Shown: in pieces, positions 1 to 11,652 of the stretch | Layout: each line of letters starts with the position of its first letter | Position numbering within the stretch: the stretch's first letter is position 1 | Assembly (NCBI RefSeq): GCF_020921035.1 | Contig: NC_063156.1 | Coordinates: 12,288,501-12,352,500, forward strand | Direction of reading: 5' to 3' | Source of the DNA: Rhodamnia argentea | Lineage: Eukaryota; Streptophyta; Magnoliopsida; Myrtales; Myrtaceae | DNA: 64,000 nucleotides | Made by a program: the position numbers and the translations under genes | Notes under the pieces: model-generated | Database searches by the model: none | What the model saw: only the letters and a program-made list of their open reading frames with translations | What the model was told of the DNA's origin: nothing

Positions 1-149
1 TTTTCATTGTTCAGTTTCCATTCTTCATGGTCACTCGAACTATTGTATTTGAAATGTTTATATGTCAAACCATTGTTTGACTGTGATGATGATTTAGACG
101 TCAAATTCTACTTAAAACCATTCACTTGACATGCCAAATATCTGTGCAG

Positions 150-1631
150 ATCTTTCCTTCCAGTGAGAAAATTGAGAATATAAATGACCAGTACTGGACA
201 TTGCGCGCTGAGGAGGTGAGCATGCGATAGGACTCTCTTTTGCTCCTTCCAATCTTTTCATCATCTTAAATTTGGTTGAATTGCTTGAGTGATGTAAAGA
301 TGGTGGTTTGTTTCTTGTATTCTTTTCAGGCTGGCAAAACTTTTATCATTTTAAAAACGTTTAAGCCTGCTTAATTGATATCGTGAATACCTCATAGAAT
401 GGAGGATCCATGACGGAGGACATTTTTCTTTCTTCGCTTCTGGTGGTACTTGAACAAGGAAATGGATGTCATTCAAAGAGAATTGATCTCTTGATTAGGA
501 AGATTATATTTTCACCAATATTTCCTCTTGTCATTTCAATTGTATGAAACTGTACCAGCCCTCATGTAAAGTAATTATCGAGATTGTAGCCTAAAATTCT
601 CATATCAAGAACTGATCTAAGAACGAAATTTTGTTGGTAAGTGAATGTTCCGTGACCCATAGTTATGTGACTTTGAAGAAGCATATGACAGCTGATGAGT
701 GCTTTGCATAGAGCAAACTCGAAACCCCAACCTGATGGAAAATATCGTTTCTAGATTCCATGGGTCCTAAACAATCGTAACACGTGCAGAAAAATGACAA
801 ATGAATTAGGAAAGTAGTTTTGAACTTCAAACTGAAAGGACATCTTGAGAAAGCATGTTACAGGGTGCCGCCAATGACATAATTCACTGAACTACTTGCT
901 CTGAGCTCTTGTTTTCTTTATCTATGGTGGGTTTTGTGGTTGCTCTTCTGACCATCTTTCTCTTTCTTTTGAAGATAGCAACCTTCCTGTTTTTTTCTTT
1001 GGGTCTTCTTTGTCCTTTTTTTTTTAACCGCGGTTTAATATTTGTCATGTATATTTGTTGTTGTAGCTATTGAAACTTAAATTTTTTATTTGCTCAGATT
1101 CCCGAAGAAGAGAAGGACCTTGGGCCGCATGATCGCTTGATTCATGTTTACCACTTCACGAAGGAAACTGCTCAAAATCAGCTGGTATCGAACATTCAAT
1201 TGTTCTACAATTGTTTTTGCTCAAGTTTAAGTTTTCTTCCCTTTATTTTTTCTCTCCTAATTTGGTAAGAATTTTAAGCAGGTGTCTTTGTGTTTCTTTT
1301 CCCTTCCTAATGTGTGCTTTGATCACCAAGTGCAGAACTTTGGGGAACCCTTTTTGCTGGTCATCCATGATGGCGAAACATTAGCTGAAGTGAAAATGCG
1401 CATACAAAAGAAACTGCAAGTTCCAGATGACGCATTCTCCAAGGTCTCCATCTTGTCTCTATGCCTTCTTTATTGTGGTAGAGGTTCCTATGTGGTATAT
1501 AGTGTTTATGTATACCACACACTGAAACAAAATGTGAAAATGCTTAAACAGTGGAAGTTTGCATTTCTTTCGTTGGGTCGCCCAGAGTATCTTGAGGATT
1601 CTGAAATTTTATCAAATCGTTTTCAGGTGCA

Positions 1632-1677
<46 letters not shown>

Positions 1678-2027
1678 GCGCGTGCGCGCGCGCACACACA
1701 CATCACCCATGACAAATGATAGATATATCCTGTTGTCACTACCTGAATCGGATGTTTCAACAGAGGAGAGAAGTTTATGGGGAACAGTACCTTGGATTGG
1801 AGCACTCTGATGCTCCCAAGAGGTCCTATGTGGTGAATCAGGTAATTTCTGTACTTAACGCATTTGCTTTAAAAATTGTGTGGATGAGGTGATATCCCTG
1901 TGTAAGCCAATTTATGCCTGGTTAAAATTCCTGTGGGTTGCTTGTCTTTCCATGTTGGGCATCATGATTTATTTCCCATTTGCAGAACCGTCACACTCAT
2001 GAGAAGCCTGTTAAAATATACAACTAA
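150..2027 (+). CDS. UBP12/UBP13: Ubiquitin carboxyl-terminal hydrolase 12/13-type, C-terminal exons (5' end outside window)
   Basis: Six phase-0 exons can be joined: 150-215, 1098-1184, 1336-1443, 1552-1626, 1764-1841 and 1986-2027 (stop TAA 2025-2027). Together they encode about 138 residues of the C-terminal ubiquitin-like region of the USP7-related plant deubiquitinases UBP12 and UBP13. The product contains DQYWTLRAEE, IPEEEKDLGPHDRLIHVYHF, NFGEPFLLVIHDGETL, KFAFLSLGRPEYL, QYLGLEHSD and the terminal NRHTHEKPVKIYN. Family members deubiquitinate nuclear and cytosolic substrates in flowering, immunity and hormone control. The MATH and catalytic USP domains must lie left of the window. Two oddities against the family as I remember it: the residues normally before NFGEP are missing if the acceptor at 1335 is used, and the loop before QYLGLEH is about two residues shorter. 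This could be a diverged paralogue or a decaying copy. Family identity is firm; functionality is not. Confidence 0.93.
1634..1701 (+). repeat. Compound (TC)n-(CG/CA)n microsatellite in UBP intron
   Basis: About 20 TC units (1634-1675) are followed by an alternating CG/CA tract to about 1701. The repeat lies just after the donor at 1627 inside the intron between the fourth and fifth visible exons. Any protein reading through it is a low-complexity artefact. Confidence 0.9.
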
Positions 2028-3636
2028 GAAGAGCTGAGGATTTAACAGGACCTTCCGTTTAAGGGACTACTTGATGATAATGATGTGGAGGTTGAGAACG
2101 CTTGTTGAATCTAAGTGATGGCCTTGGTCAGCATTGTACATGTAGGCTAAATTATTCTTTAGCACGGGTGAGGAAGTTGGGTGTCCACTCGTTAATGGGA
2201 TCTCTTCTTCATATGCCCTGCTTGAGCTCTTCCTCTTTCTTTCTAAGGGATTTTCTTGTTTCCCAGTCTGTTGTCCTCCTACGTCTGTAATTTAGCAGCG
2301 CATAAGATTTTGGATGAGGGTGTTTAGAGCGGGAATTGTTCCATTTTACTATCTTTTTCCATTTTCGTTTGATCTTTTTGTAGTTCGGTTTTTAAATAGA
2401 GTGGGGGATGACATCAAAATTTCAAGGGGTTGGTTGTACCCAATTTAGGGTTTTGTAGAAAGAGCTGCACCGCATGGCAGTCCTGATTGCTCTGTTCTTC
2501 CACTATAGTGATCATTTGTTTCGTTTAAGGATGCCTTGTACAGGTTTTATCGAAGTGTGTGCTTTTCGATGGTGTTCGTTTTCTTCTGTTTAGGTCGGAA
2601 CCTTTTTCTTTAGAGCTCCTTGGCTTCTGGATTTTCGCCAGTACAATAGGAATCGGCAGTTCGATCCACAGTAAAAAGACATCCTGAAGGAGCAGACAGA
2701 AATTTGTATCCTGTCGTCGTCATCATGGGCCATGAAACTATATGTAGCTGTAATAGATGAAAGAAAGAGGGTGTCACTTGTGACTTGTCCCTCTTCAAAT
2801 GTAAAGTACCTTTGGTTCATTGATGCTTTTTATCTTTCATGTTTTTCTTCTTTTTTCGGGATTTCTGATCTGACAATTGTCCAAAAAGTAGCCCCCATCA
2901 AATCGATTTGCTTGGGTGACATTTTGTGTTCGAGGCATTTCATTTGGAGAGCGTGGTCTTTTCCATCTAGCTTTCGCTACTTCGAAAATGGTCGATACTT
3001 GTCAGGTCAAGAAAAAGTTTTTCATGCTTTGCTTTTTCTAGTCCATTTTCGAAATTGGGGTTATCCGAAGTAAGCTAAAGAAAGTTTATCATGTCTCCTC
3101 GTATCCCAGTAACTCTTGTTGAGATAGTTGAAAACTTTCCAATGAGCACAGGCACAGGGAAATGAACCAATGGACCAAGCATTTGCAGAAGCAGCCAAAT
3201 CAAATTTTTAGTCGATGACGGTAGACGTTCTCCTGGTCTTGTAATCCACCCAGAAGCACTCCCAATGAAGGAACGATTGTTAGATCTTGCTCGGAATATG
3301 TGGGTATATACTTTCAGAAGATGTGGTGGACTCGAATTAGCAGTGCAGTATTCAATGAGATCCGACGGTATGGAAGGGAGGTCGTGAACCATGTGCACCG
3401 CCGATTGCTCGGTTGGTCATTCTCAAAATCACCTCGAGGAAGGAAAAGGGCTAGAGGGTTCCGACCAACCTAGTGATTCGCGCATGAAATGTGAAAGTGA
3501 AAACACAATGTTAAGGTGAACTTCGGAAGTTTTTACTCGCTGACAAAGTGTGTCTATTTTATTCTTATAGAGTATGAACATTTTAAAATTGATACGTGTC
3601 TATATATAAAAAATTTCGGTCTACATTCTCGGTAAA
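2028..3636. other. UBP 3' UTR and intergenic spacer
   Basis: The first few hundred bases after the UBP stop are probably 3' UTR. The rest contains only short, unconvincing reading frames on both strands (for example 2732-3073 + and 3075-3398 -) with no domain I recognise. The stretch 3080-3480 is less AT-rich than its surroundings and might be an old gene fragment, but I cannot identify it. Confidence 0.5.
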
Positions 3637-3709
3637 GCGCCTGTAGCTCAGTGGATAGAGCGTCTGTTTCCTAAGCAGAAAGTCGTAGGTTCGACCCCTA
3701 CCTGGCGCG
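3637..3709 (+). tRNA. trnR-CCU: tRNA-Arg (anticodon CCU)
   Basis: A 73-nt cloverleaf. The acceptor stem pairs GCGCCTG with CTGGCGC with one T:T mismatch. The D-arm has GCTCAGTGGATAGAGC, the anticodon loop TTCCTAA sits between TCTGT and GCAGA, and the T-arm is GTAGG-TTCGACC-CCTAC. Internal A and B boxes are intact. The discriminator base is G3709, and a T5 run at 3715-3719 should terminate RNA polymerase III. The gene is intronless and matches plant nuclear tRNA-Arg(CCU) as I remember it. It decodes AGG codons in cytosolic translation. Confidence 0.97.
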
Positions 3710-3752
3710 TCTGGTTTTTGGGCTCCTCTTCTTCTTCTTCTTTTTTTTTGTG

Positions 3753-3846
3753 TCACTTGACTAGGATTTGAACATACGACCTCGCTTCAGTTCCTGAAGT
3801 GGAAATCCCGTGACTCCCTGATCAACTGCACCAACCTCGAGAGTTC
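3753..3846 (-). mobile_element. tRNA-like head of a short SINE (candidate)
   Basis: Read on the minus strand, this stretch has an A-box-like word (TGGTGCAGTTGATCAGGG) and about 50 nt later a B-box-like word (GTATGTTCAAATCC), as in a tRNA gene. It then ends in a run of A (plus-strand T run at 3742-3750). It does not fold into a good tRNA and lacks a clean acceptor stem, so a tRNA-derived SINE or degraded tRNA pseudogene fits best. It lies about 45 nt downstream of the tRNA-Arg gene. Clear flanking target duplications were not seen. Confidence 0.45.
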
Positions 3847-4196
3847 TATTGTGTGCTTCTTCTCATTGTGCAGTGAGGCGACTGCTACGAATGTATTACC
3901 TCAAAATTAAATGAGACAACTTTGAAGATTCTGCAGCTACGAGGAGTATATGATACAAGGATCAAAACTGAACACCTTTAACACTACAAGGACGTAAAAT
4001 GCGCTTCCATTCATAAGTAATGGCAGCTATTGTATATGTCTTACGTATCAGAACATTTACATAGGAACACATATTACATGTGAGGGAGAGAGAGAGAGAG
4101 AGAAACTGCCCTTTTCCTTCTTCAAGCTTTGTCTCACCACCAATCTGCATGTGCACAGGCTCGAGAGCGATCTTTTGCTTTGTGTGATATCAACTT

Positions 4197-7100
4197 TTAC
4201 AAGGTTCGACCTCCCAGAACATCGGCAACCCTCTGAATGGCTCTAGCCACTCTCCATATCTCATGTTGAATCGGCGCTCGCCCTTCCCCGCCTCTCATTC
4301 CCGCTGATCTCCAGATGGCTTCTGCTACTCCAGGAAAGAAAGATATCTTGCTTCTGTAGTCGCTCGGTCCATAAACCTGCAAGTAATGCCTACACCAATC
4401 AGGACTTGCCAGGTAAGCTTCGAAAACCAAAACCACAGCTCAGAGCTCATTCCTTACGGAGACATTCTATGCTTGTCCCTAAAAGAAAAGATTTTTTTTT
4501 TTTTTTTTAACTCACAAGATGTTTGAACCACCGTCCATAGGGAAGACCATCGGCATCCAAGAAGCCTCTTTCAGCAAGCATCAGCCGATCATTTAATGCT
4601 CGCCTCCTCAACACTCCGAGCTCGCCAGTCATCCGTTCCACGCTCAATTTCTGCAGTATAATTGCACAACTTTGCCTGAGTGGAAGTGTATTTTCCTTGA
4701 TTTAAGATTGCCAATTAAGTTTTAAACACTAACTTCACCTCTGCTTCCAATTCAACCTCTTTGGCCACCGATACAAGTGCTTGAATTGACAAGGTCAAAG
4801 GGTGCACAGAAATATTTCCCTCTAGTAAGTTAATCACGATATCTACATAGCCCTGACCAAAAGCAGAAAATGTTCATGAGTGGCGGGTACAGTATAGGAT
4901 TATTCTAGGAGTCAAAGCAAACATAAGAGTCTACTCGAAAAATACTTTATCTTGCCACTGGTCATTACTGTCACAATAAGAAAATACTATCTAGAACAAA
5001 CAGTTGTCCATGCAGCACGCCACTACAATGGTATTCTGGGTCGATAAGCTATCTACCTAATTAAGAATGGATCTTGTCTCGCTATCCTAGAAGCAATTGT
5101 CAACATCTGAATCTGATACCTCTTTGCTTCTAGTAGAATATTGCAAACTGCCGTGCTAAACCAGAAAAATTTGCCAGAAAGATTAATTATAAGATGATCC
5201 TTCATAAGCATGTAAAAAGAACTGCATACCTGCAACTGGTTCGCATAAGAAAGGTAATTGAAAGGTAATATCAGATCATCCGCAAGACGAAGTGCTAAGA
5301 GCCCCCATACTCCTGCAGCTGGGAGCATCGAAATTATAAGTCAGATTCTTTCCACACACCTTCCAAAGCCTAAAAGAAACTTACCGGCCACATGACGCTG
5401 AAACAAAGGATCTCCGTGATTCGCCATCCAATCGTACGTGTCATAGGCAGTGTGGTAGACAGGAAAATCTGAACCATCAAATTGCAATGAGCCAGACCTC
5501 TTTTGATACCCCACAGAGATTCGTGAATGGTGATACACAACAATATGAAAGATTGTAGGTACCTTTTCCATAGTATATGTCAACTGAAGGAATTCCCGCG
5601 TATTGCAAAAAGGGAGCATAATCTGAATCTATCCCACTGAGCCTTTGGATCTACAGCAAATGGCCAATCTTATCAATTTCCAAGCAATAAGAGTCTAGTT
5701 TAAGTCTACAATGCACAACTAAATTGGTAATTGTCAACATCAGGAAGAAAACAACCAACACACTGAGTAAAAATTTCAGCATCGATTTCATGAATTCCGA
5801 GATCAAACTTTGACGAAAACAAATTATGGGCTTTGAAAAAAATGTCAGTGTCTTCCACATTTAGATTTCTAGCTATTCTATGTGTTAAAGTATCCGACAG
5901 ATTAGCATACATCATTGCCTAATATTCATGTAGTCACCCTCCGGTTAATGCCTTCACCATTGGGGTTCGGACTTTACAACATGAGATCAGAGCCAAATGT
6001 CAATTTTCCCCAAGTTAAAACTTCATCTCACATGCAGAATGTCCATCCCATTCTTTGTTCTTCAACTTCATGTGTTTTCTTCATCCCATATCCTTACATA
6101 GATGTTTGTTCTATTAGCTTTCCTTAACCAAATAGGTCAAGCTTTCAAGTCAGACTTCCTAACACTACACGTGCTTGAAAAGAGGGTCGAGCACACAAGT
6201 AATCCCGGATAGATTTACACAACAACTAGTTTTTCCATAGATATGATGAATGCACAAACAGATCCATACTCAGATTTCAAGTTGACGTGCGGCAATTTAG
6301 ATTGTAGTAAAGACAAGAAAACATTCGGTCTGAACTTTGTTGTACGTGAGAGGAAAGATATATCGGTCGTGTGATGAAACAACCTGCTCGATTAGAAACA
6401 ACATGAAGAAAAAACAAGACTGCAGGCCTTAAAAGCGCAAAGTCATGCAAAAATTTGGAGACATTTCGAGCAAAAATACCAGTAACCTTACATTGTCGCC
6501 GCCATCAGCTTTTGCCCACATCTCATAAACTGTTGCTTCCTTATTGTCAGGATCCTTGACCTGATACCGATACACCAGTAATTAATAGAGTGCCCACATG
6601 CTTGGAAAAGTTAAAAAGGCTTAGCTTCGGAAGATAAGATCTACGCCATCTTCACTCTGTCACACCTTCTTCGTGATCTCAATTAGGAGCTCGTCTAGCT
6701 GCGGAGTTGCACGGGCAAAAAATCCTGGCCCTTGAACAGCACAATCTACGTTCAGGTAGGCTACAGCTTTTGAACCGAGGGTCATGAGATTCTGCTCAAC
6801 CCACTCGGTAGACCCTATCTAAGATCATGCCATCAGAAAAATAAATAACTGAAAGTCCGTGAGAGATTGAAAAACACAAAGATATTTACCAAGCACTGCA
6901 CCATTCAAGTTCTTTTACTTTCAAAAAAGTGTGCAAGACAGCTGTAATGCCAGCTAACAAAAAAGGGCACAAGGCATCTCATTCATCCAAAATGCAAGTC
7001 ACGACTGCCAGGGAAGAGTTTCGACTTACCATACCAAACTCTTCCGCATCCCAGCTACAGAGTATAATACTTCTCCGAGGATTCCAACCCATGTGCATCA

Positions 7101-9214
7101 TAAGAGCATACCTACGAGCAATGTCAAGTAGGGCTGCAGTACCACTGTTTGGGTCGACGGCTCCATATGTCCATGCATCTCGATGGTTGCCTAACAGAAT
7201 GTATCGATCAGGCTCTTCTAATCCCCTTATGACAGCAAAAACATTATGGATATTCACCACTTTTTTCTCCCCCTGAAGAGAAACAGAACAAGAAGAAGAT
7301 GAATCCCCATATCTCTTTCACGCCTATTGATGAAAGTACATGTGGTGACAAATGCAATGCAAGGAAAAGAGTTTGCATCCAGAAAACCTTTAAAATGCAT
7401 GCACTTATCCCAGCAACAGCAGGTGAACTGTCTAAAAGTGTGTGATACTACTGCCTTCTGGTTTAGCTAATGTTTAGTAACACAAGAGGCTGTTTCACAA
7501 CAACCAGCTCAATTGTCGCTGGACAGTGACACTATGAAGTAAGTCATCATGATTTAATGGGGATGACGATCGTAACATGCAATCTTCACCAAAGTCAACA
7601 GCCCAAAATCCTTCAATTCACGGCCACGGATGGTCAGTTTGCATATTTTTAACAAGGGAAGAAGAGATGAATTCGATGTTCAGTCGCCACAACTAATTGA
7701 AAGGAATCTTTCCTGTTTGATTTGAGATTATCTAGAGCCAATCATGACCAAAATACCCACCTACCGCATTGCACAGTACCTCGGAAAATTGAACCTCTAA
7801 ATATCATGTATAAGCATACTTAGGGAAACCTTTGTAGCAATAAAGGGAAAGCAATGTTCTTCTCCAATTCTATGAAACAATATGATCATCGACACGGAAG
7901 GCTTCACTAAGAAGTCCATCAGGAAGCTCGATGCTAAAGCAACATCCAGTGTCAAATCCAAGTCCAAGCACCTAGGCTTAGACCATTGATGCAAAGAAGG
8001 GATCACCAGCAAACAAACTAACAAGAACTTTTTGTATTAAGCCTGACGGACTTTCGCTAAACACCGTTGACCATCCAATTCTTGTAAGTTGATTGAAAAA
8101 AAAAAGAAAAAGAAAGGAATATGTACACTGGCCGTGTAAAAAGGAAAAAAGGAAAACGCCAAGAGTTGTGCTAATCAAATTTCCAAGCAACAATCGCTGT
8201 TCAGACAGCAAAAGTCAAAACCTCCAGCATCACATACATTCCGTATACCCCACATGAAATGAAAACACTAACGAACCATCACCAACCAACCTGGTAAGAG
8301 AAGTTCAACGCCGTCGGGCCGGGCCCCACACCCCGGACCTTAAACCCCAGCGTCTCCGTCCATTCCGGCGGTGCCCGACCACCCTCGAGCGACGCCAGTA
8401 TCATCTCTGCGCATTCCGCAGACACCGGCATGGATGGGATCTTCGGAAACCTCGCCGAGACCTCCTCGTCCTCCAAACCCAAAGCCTCCCCGCCCTCGAC
8501 CCCTGCCCAACCGGGGCTCAGCGGGTCCCCGACGCCCCTCATCACCGTCCCCCTCTCGACCCCCCGGCGGCTCCACGCCGTGCGCCCCTCCGTGTACATC
8601 AGCACTGCCAACACGCCCTTCGACTCCGCGGCGCGCACCACGTCTCCCCTCGACAGGGCCCCCCTCCTCACCACCGCGACGCACCCCGCGACCTCCACCC
8701 CGATCGCGGAGAGCGCCGCGTAGTCCTCCTCGCGGCCGTAGTTCGCGAACACGGCCAGCGCGCGCACCGCCGACCCAGACGGCGAGTAGGCGTGGTAGGG
8801 GACGACGGCGTCGGGGGCGAGCCGGGGCTCGGTCAAGGGGAGGTCGACCGAGGTGCCGTTGGGGAAGTGGGCAGCGAGGGAGGCGCGGACAGGGTAGGAG
8901 AGGAGAGGGGCGAAGCGGGCCACGCGGGTCTCGAGGCCGAGGGACAGGAAGTGGGCCCGGACGAGGTGGGCCGCGTCGAGGGAGGGTTGTGTACCGGCGA
9001 GGTGAGGGCGGAGGGTGAGGGCGCGGAGGTAGGCGGCGAGGGTGGCGTTGGAGGCGGAGGAGAGGAAGGCGCGGTGGAAGTGGGCGGCATTTCGTGGGGC
9101 GTGGGGGTGGCGGAGGGTGTAGAAGGAGGCGAGGAGGAAGAGGGCGAGGATGGAGAGTGCAGTGCAGGTTGGGGTGGGTTTGGAAGGGAAGAGTGAAGTG
9201 GGTCTCATATTCAT
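4197..9214 (-). CDS. AMP1/LAMP1: AMP1/LAMP1-type glutamate carboxypeptidase-like protein (M28B peptidase)
   Basis: Ten exons join in frame: 8291-9214, 7030-7272, 6666-6818, 6492-6560, 5563-5650, 5385-5468, 5230-5312, 4739-4852, 4516-4650 and 4197-4376, giving 690 aa, normal for the family (about 680-705). Residues 14-34 form a type II signal anchor. A protease-associated domain follows, then the M28 zinc-peptidase domain and a dimerisation domain ending in [13 protein letters not shown]. Zinc ligands expected from human GCPII are all present: H338 and D348 (NHRDAW, VDPNSG), E385-E386 (DAEEFG, catalytic and ligand), D414 (LNVD) and H498 (VYHTAYD). AMP1 is an ER membrane protein that affects miRNA-directed translational repression, meristem size and cytokinin level; its substrate is unsettled. 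Start M1 at 9214 has a second ATG two codons later. Exon 1 is strikingly GC-rich, and introns 1 and 4 are 0.8-1.0 kb. Whether it is AMP1 or its paralogue LAMP1 cannot be decided by eye. Confidence 0.96.
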
Positions 9215-9345
9215 TGCTCCGGACAGAAGAGAGAGAGAGAGAGAGAGAGACTAGGGTTTACGGTTTAGAGAGAGAAATGAAGAAGAAGAAGATGATGATT
9301 GATGACGACGACGACGAAGAAGAAGAAGAAGAAGAAGAAGGCAGG
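9215..9345 (-). promoter_or_regulatory. AMP1-like 5' leader with CT and TTC microsatellites
   Basis: In the sense (minus) direction the sequence before the start codon has a (CT)n tract (plus-strand GA at 9229-9250) and a (TTC/GTC)n tract (plus-strand 9298-9340). Such pyrimidine tracts are common in plant 5' leaders. No clear TATA box was identified. Confidence 0.5.
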
Positions 9346-10675
9346 CAGGTAGGCCGGCGACGGAAACCAGAAGGTGGTGCACTGCACACCGTCTCTTCCA
9401 ATTTTTGGACAGCCGCATTTTATTCGATGCGGTTATACATAACCCTTCTTTCTTTCTGAAAATTAAATGATAAAACAAAAAACTTTCCTATCATTACTAC
9501 GGTTTGTGTTTTGAGTTATTATCGTAATAATCGTAGTTACCTCATGAGTCATAAATTTTTTGAAAGAGTGGATTTATAATTATATTTTATGATTAAAAAT
9601 ATATAATAGCCGTTTAAAGACTGTTGAGATTCATTCTTTTAAAAATTTATGATATAATATCGATCTTCTTCTTATGACGTCACGTGTTTCGAACTCGTGT
9701 ACGGATACAGCTATCATGGGATTTAATTGTTTGCTTAATGTTTCGATCGAGGCATACAACATCGTCGGGCTCGAGCGCCGATCGGCAAACCGTGCGACCG
9801 CGAGGATCGCACTTCCCCGGCGGATGGCGGTCGCTCTCCCGATGAAGATGAAAGTCATGCGACGCGGCACGCGCGAAGATAATTTGTGAAAGAGAAGGGA
9901 AGAGAAGAGAAGAGAAGAGAGAGAGGAGATGGGGAATTGCATGGTGGTGGGGCCCACCACACCACCTTATCCCTGCACTTTAAAATGGGGCGTCGCACGA
10001 AAGGAGGAGAGGGTATGTCGGTTAGTGTCCACGTTCGCTTTTCTCACCAACGAAAATAGTATAGTCAATTTCTTTTTCTTTTTTTTGGCCTTTTTATAAC
10101 TTTCTCAAAGCTAGTGTCTATGCCTGCCTGTGTAGAATCAACACACACACGCGCGCGACATGTGATACGCGGTACGATAAGATATAACACGTGATTTATC
10201 AAAAAAATAAGAAAATTATAATACGTTAGAACACATTATATATTAATTTTGAAGTGAGTTTTGATAGATTTATATTTTCATTCCTAATTTATTCAAAATG
10301 CATAAAATTGATTTCGTGAGTATAGAAATGGCACGTCGAGATGCTGAATTCACGTGTCGAGAGAGTGTCGGACAAGACACGCAAGCTCTCGAAGAGACTA
10401 TCGATGCCACGTAGGTGCCAGCACAACATTACAGATGTCACGTCCCAGCACCGTTGGACATCATTACCTTAGAAGTATCTATCTATAAGGACAAAAAGAA
10501 ATAATGGGACATGGAGGAATATTGAGTGGGGCCCACATATCCTTAAAGCAAAAATTTCCCAACTTCTATTTCTTTACAAAACGGTATAGAGGCCAAAATG
10601 AAATGATTGGTTTTGCCTTTTTGTGGGTGGGGGAGGAGGAGGAATGAAAAGGCCCTTAAAAAAGAGTGAAAGTGA
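9346..10675. other. Intergenic spacer upstream of the AMP1-like gene
   Basis: AT-rich spacer without a convincing gene. At 9675-9686 the overlapping words TGACGTCA and CACGTG form a possible bZIP site, about 460 bp upstream of the AMP1-like start codon. The more GC-rich stretch 9740-9960 has short frames on both strands with no recognised domain. Confidence 0.5.
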
Positions 10676-10717
10676 AATTGATGGCTGATACCGGCCAAAA
10701 AAAAATTAATTGATGGC
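10676..10717 (-). mobile_element. Micro-insertion with 10-bp target duplication (variant CCGGCC-A9)
   Basis: The direct repeat AATTGATGGC occurs at 10676-10685 and 10708-10717. Between the copies lie 22 bp (10686-10707) ending in CCGGCC, nine A and TT. Orientation by the A tract would be plus if read as an RNA 3' end. It resembles the GACC-poly-A micro-insertions elsewhere in the window with one base changed. Confidence 0.5.
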
Positions 10718-10798
10718 CAAGAAAGACTTCCGCCAAACTGGACGGATCGAAAATTCTCTTTACTTGAATCGGGCCGGATCGGGCCAATTGCATACTGC

Positions 10799-11085
10799 TT
10801 ATTTCTTTTTATAAGATGATTTAGGATTGGTAGCGCTATAAGGATTAGTCGCAGCTCCCCGGAATCGTGCCTCCTGCTGCATTTCATGATCAACAAATTG
10901 CTTCGCGGAAGCACGGCTTGCGTCGCCGGCTGAAGACGAGATGAGTTCGGGGTAATCGGAAGAACGCCTCACGCTTTCACGATCGACTATCCCCCCCATT
11001 TCACCCCGATGATACGAGCGAAAGCTGCGGAGGGTTGCTTCAAGGTCATGGAGACATTGGACCGGTCGCACTTTGCTAACCTACT
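10799..11085 (-). pseudogene. Unidentified exon-like ORF, possible gene fragment
   Basis: An open frame of about 95 codons on the minus strand ends at 10799. It reads protein-like (CLHDLEATLRSFRSYHRGEM, then DYPELISSSAGDASRASAKQ and KQFVDHEMQQEARF) and ends in KSSYKKK. It opens right after a TAG that could serve as a splice acceptor, and the first ATG inside it leaves only about 66 residues. I do not recognise the protein. It could be the last exon of an unrecognised gene or a processed fragment. Nothing upstream on the same strand supports a promoter. Confidence 0.3.
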
Positions 11086-11159
11086 CTTCTCGGATTTGCA
11101 CATGTGAAGAAGAAGAAGAAGAAGAAGAAAGACCGCTTCTTCTGTTTTTGTGACAACCG

Positions 11160-11203
11160 AGAGTGGAGCACGGTTTGGACCAAAAAAAAGAGTGGAGCAC
11201 GGT
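11160..11203 (+). mobile_element. Micro-insertion with perfect 15-bp target duplication
   Basis: AGAGTGGAGCACGGT occurs at 11160-11174 and again at 11189-11203. The 14 bp between them are TTGGACCAAAAAAA (11175-11188). A poly-A end plus a long direct repeat is the signature of target-primed reverse transcription; the body has been reduced to about seven bases. Confidence 0.75.
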
Positions 11204-11410
11204 GAGCCCGTTCTTTCCTTGGTGGGAAACTATTTTGAATATCATGGGCCGGGTTTGTGTCGGCCCATTGTGGGCGGATCCCACCCGGTCCGAACTCCAA
11301 CAGCTGTCTTGTGGTTGTGCAACATTCGGGTGAAATGCTGTAAATTGACGTTATTTTGTCATACGCATTTTATAATGGAAAAAATACGACTAGAAACTAT
11401 TAATTATATT

Positions 11411-11587
11411 CATTGTGACATATTTATCCCGAACTTTTTTTGTGACACAAAAAATCCCGAAATGTATCCATTATGACAAATTTAGCCCGAAGTTTTTTTT
11501 TTTTTTTTTATAACACCAAAACCCTTAAACTTGTAGCCTTGTTACACATTTATTTTCTATTAAGTTCAAGGTAAATGTGTCACAATG
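11411..11587. repeat. Small inverted-arm phrase element
   Basis: The left arm starts with CATTGTGACATATTTATCCC (11411) and the right arm ends with its imperfect reverse complement at about 11587. Inside, related phrases about unreadable sums such as ATCCCGAA and TGACA-ATTTA recur at intervals of some 40-60 bp around a 15-T run. This is the same architecture as the larger phrase-arm elements in the window. Confidence 0.5.
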
Positions 11588-11652
11588 AGCATAGTTCGAG
11601 ATTTTCCAGCACTCTCCAGGAGCCTCCATGTCGTGTCGTGTTGTATCCTACA

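Noticed and set aside
8340-9196. Long open frames on the plus strand and in other minus-strand frames over AMP1-like exon 1 (for example 8371-9018 +)
   Set aside because: They are shadows of a GC-rich exon: proline-, arginine- or glycine-rich composition without domains, while the minus frame gives a full peptidase.
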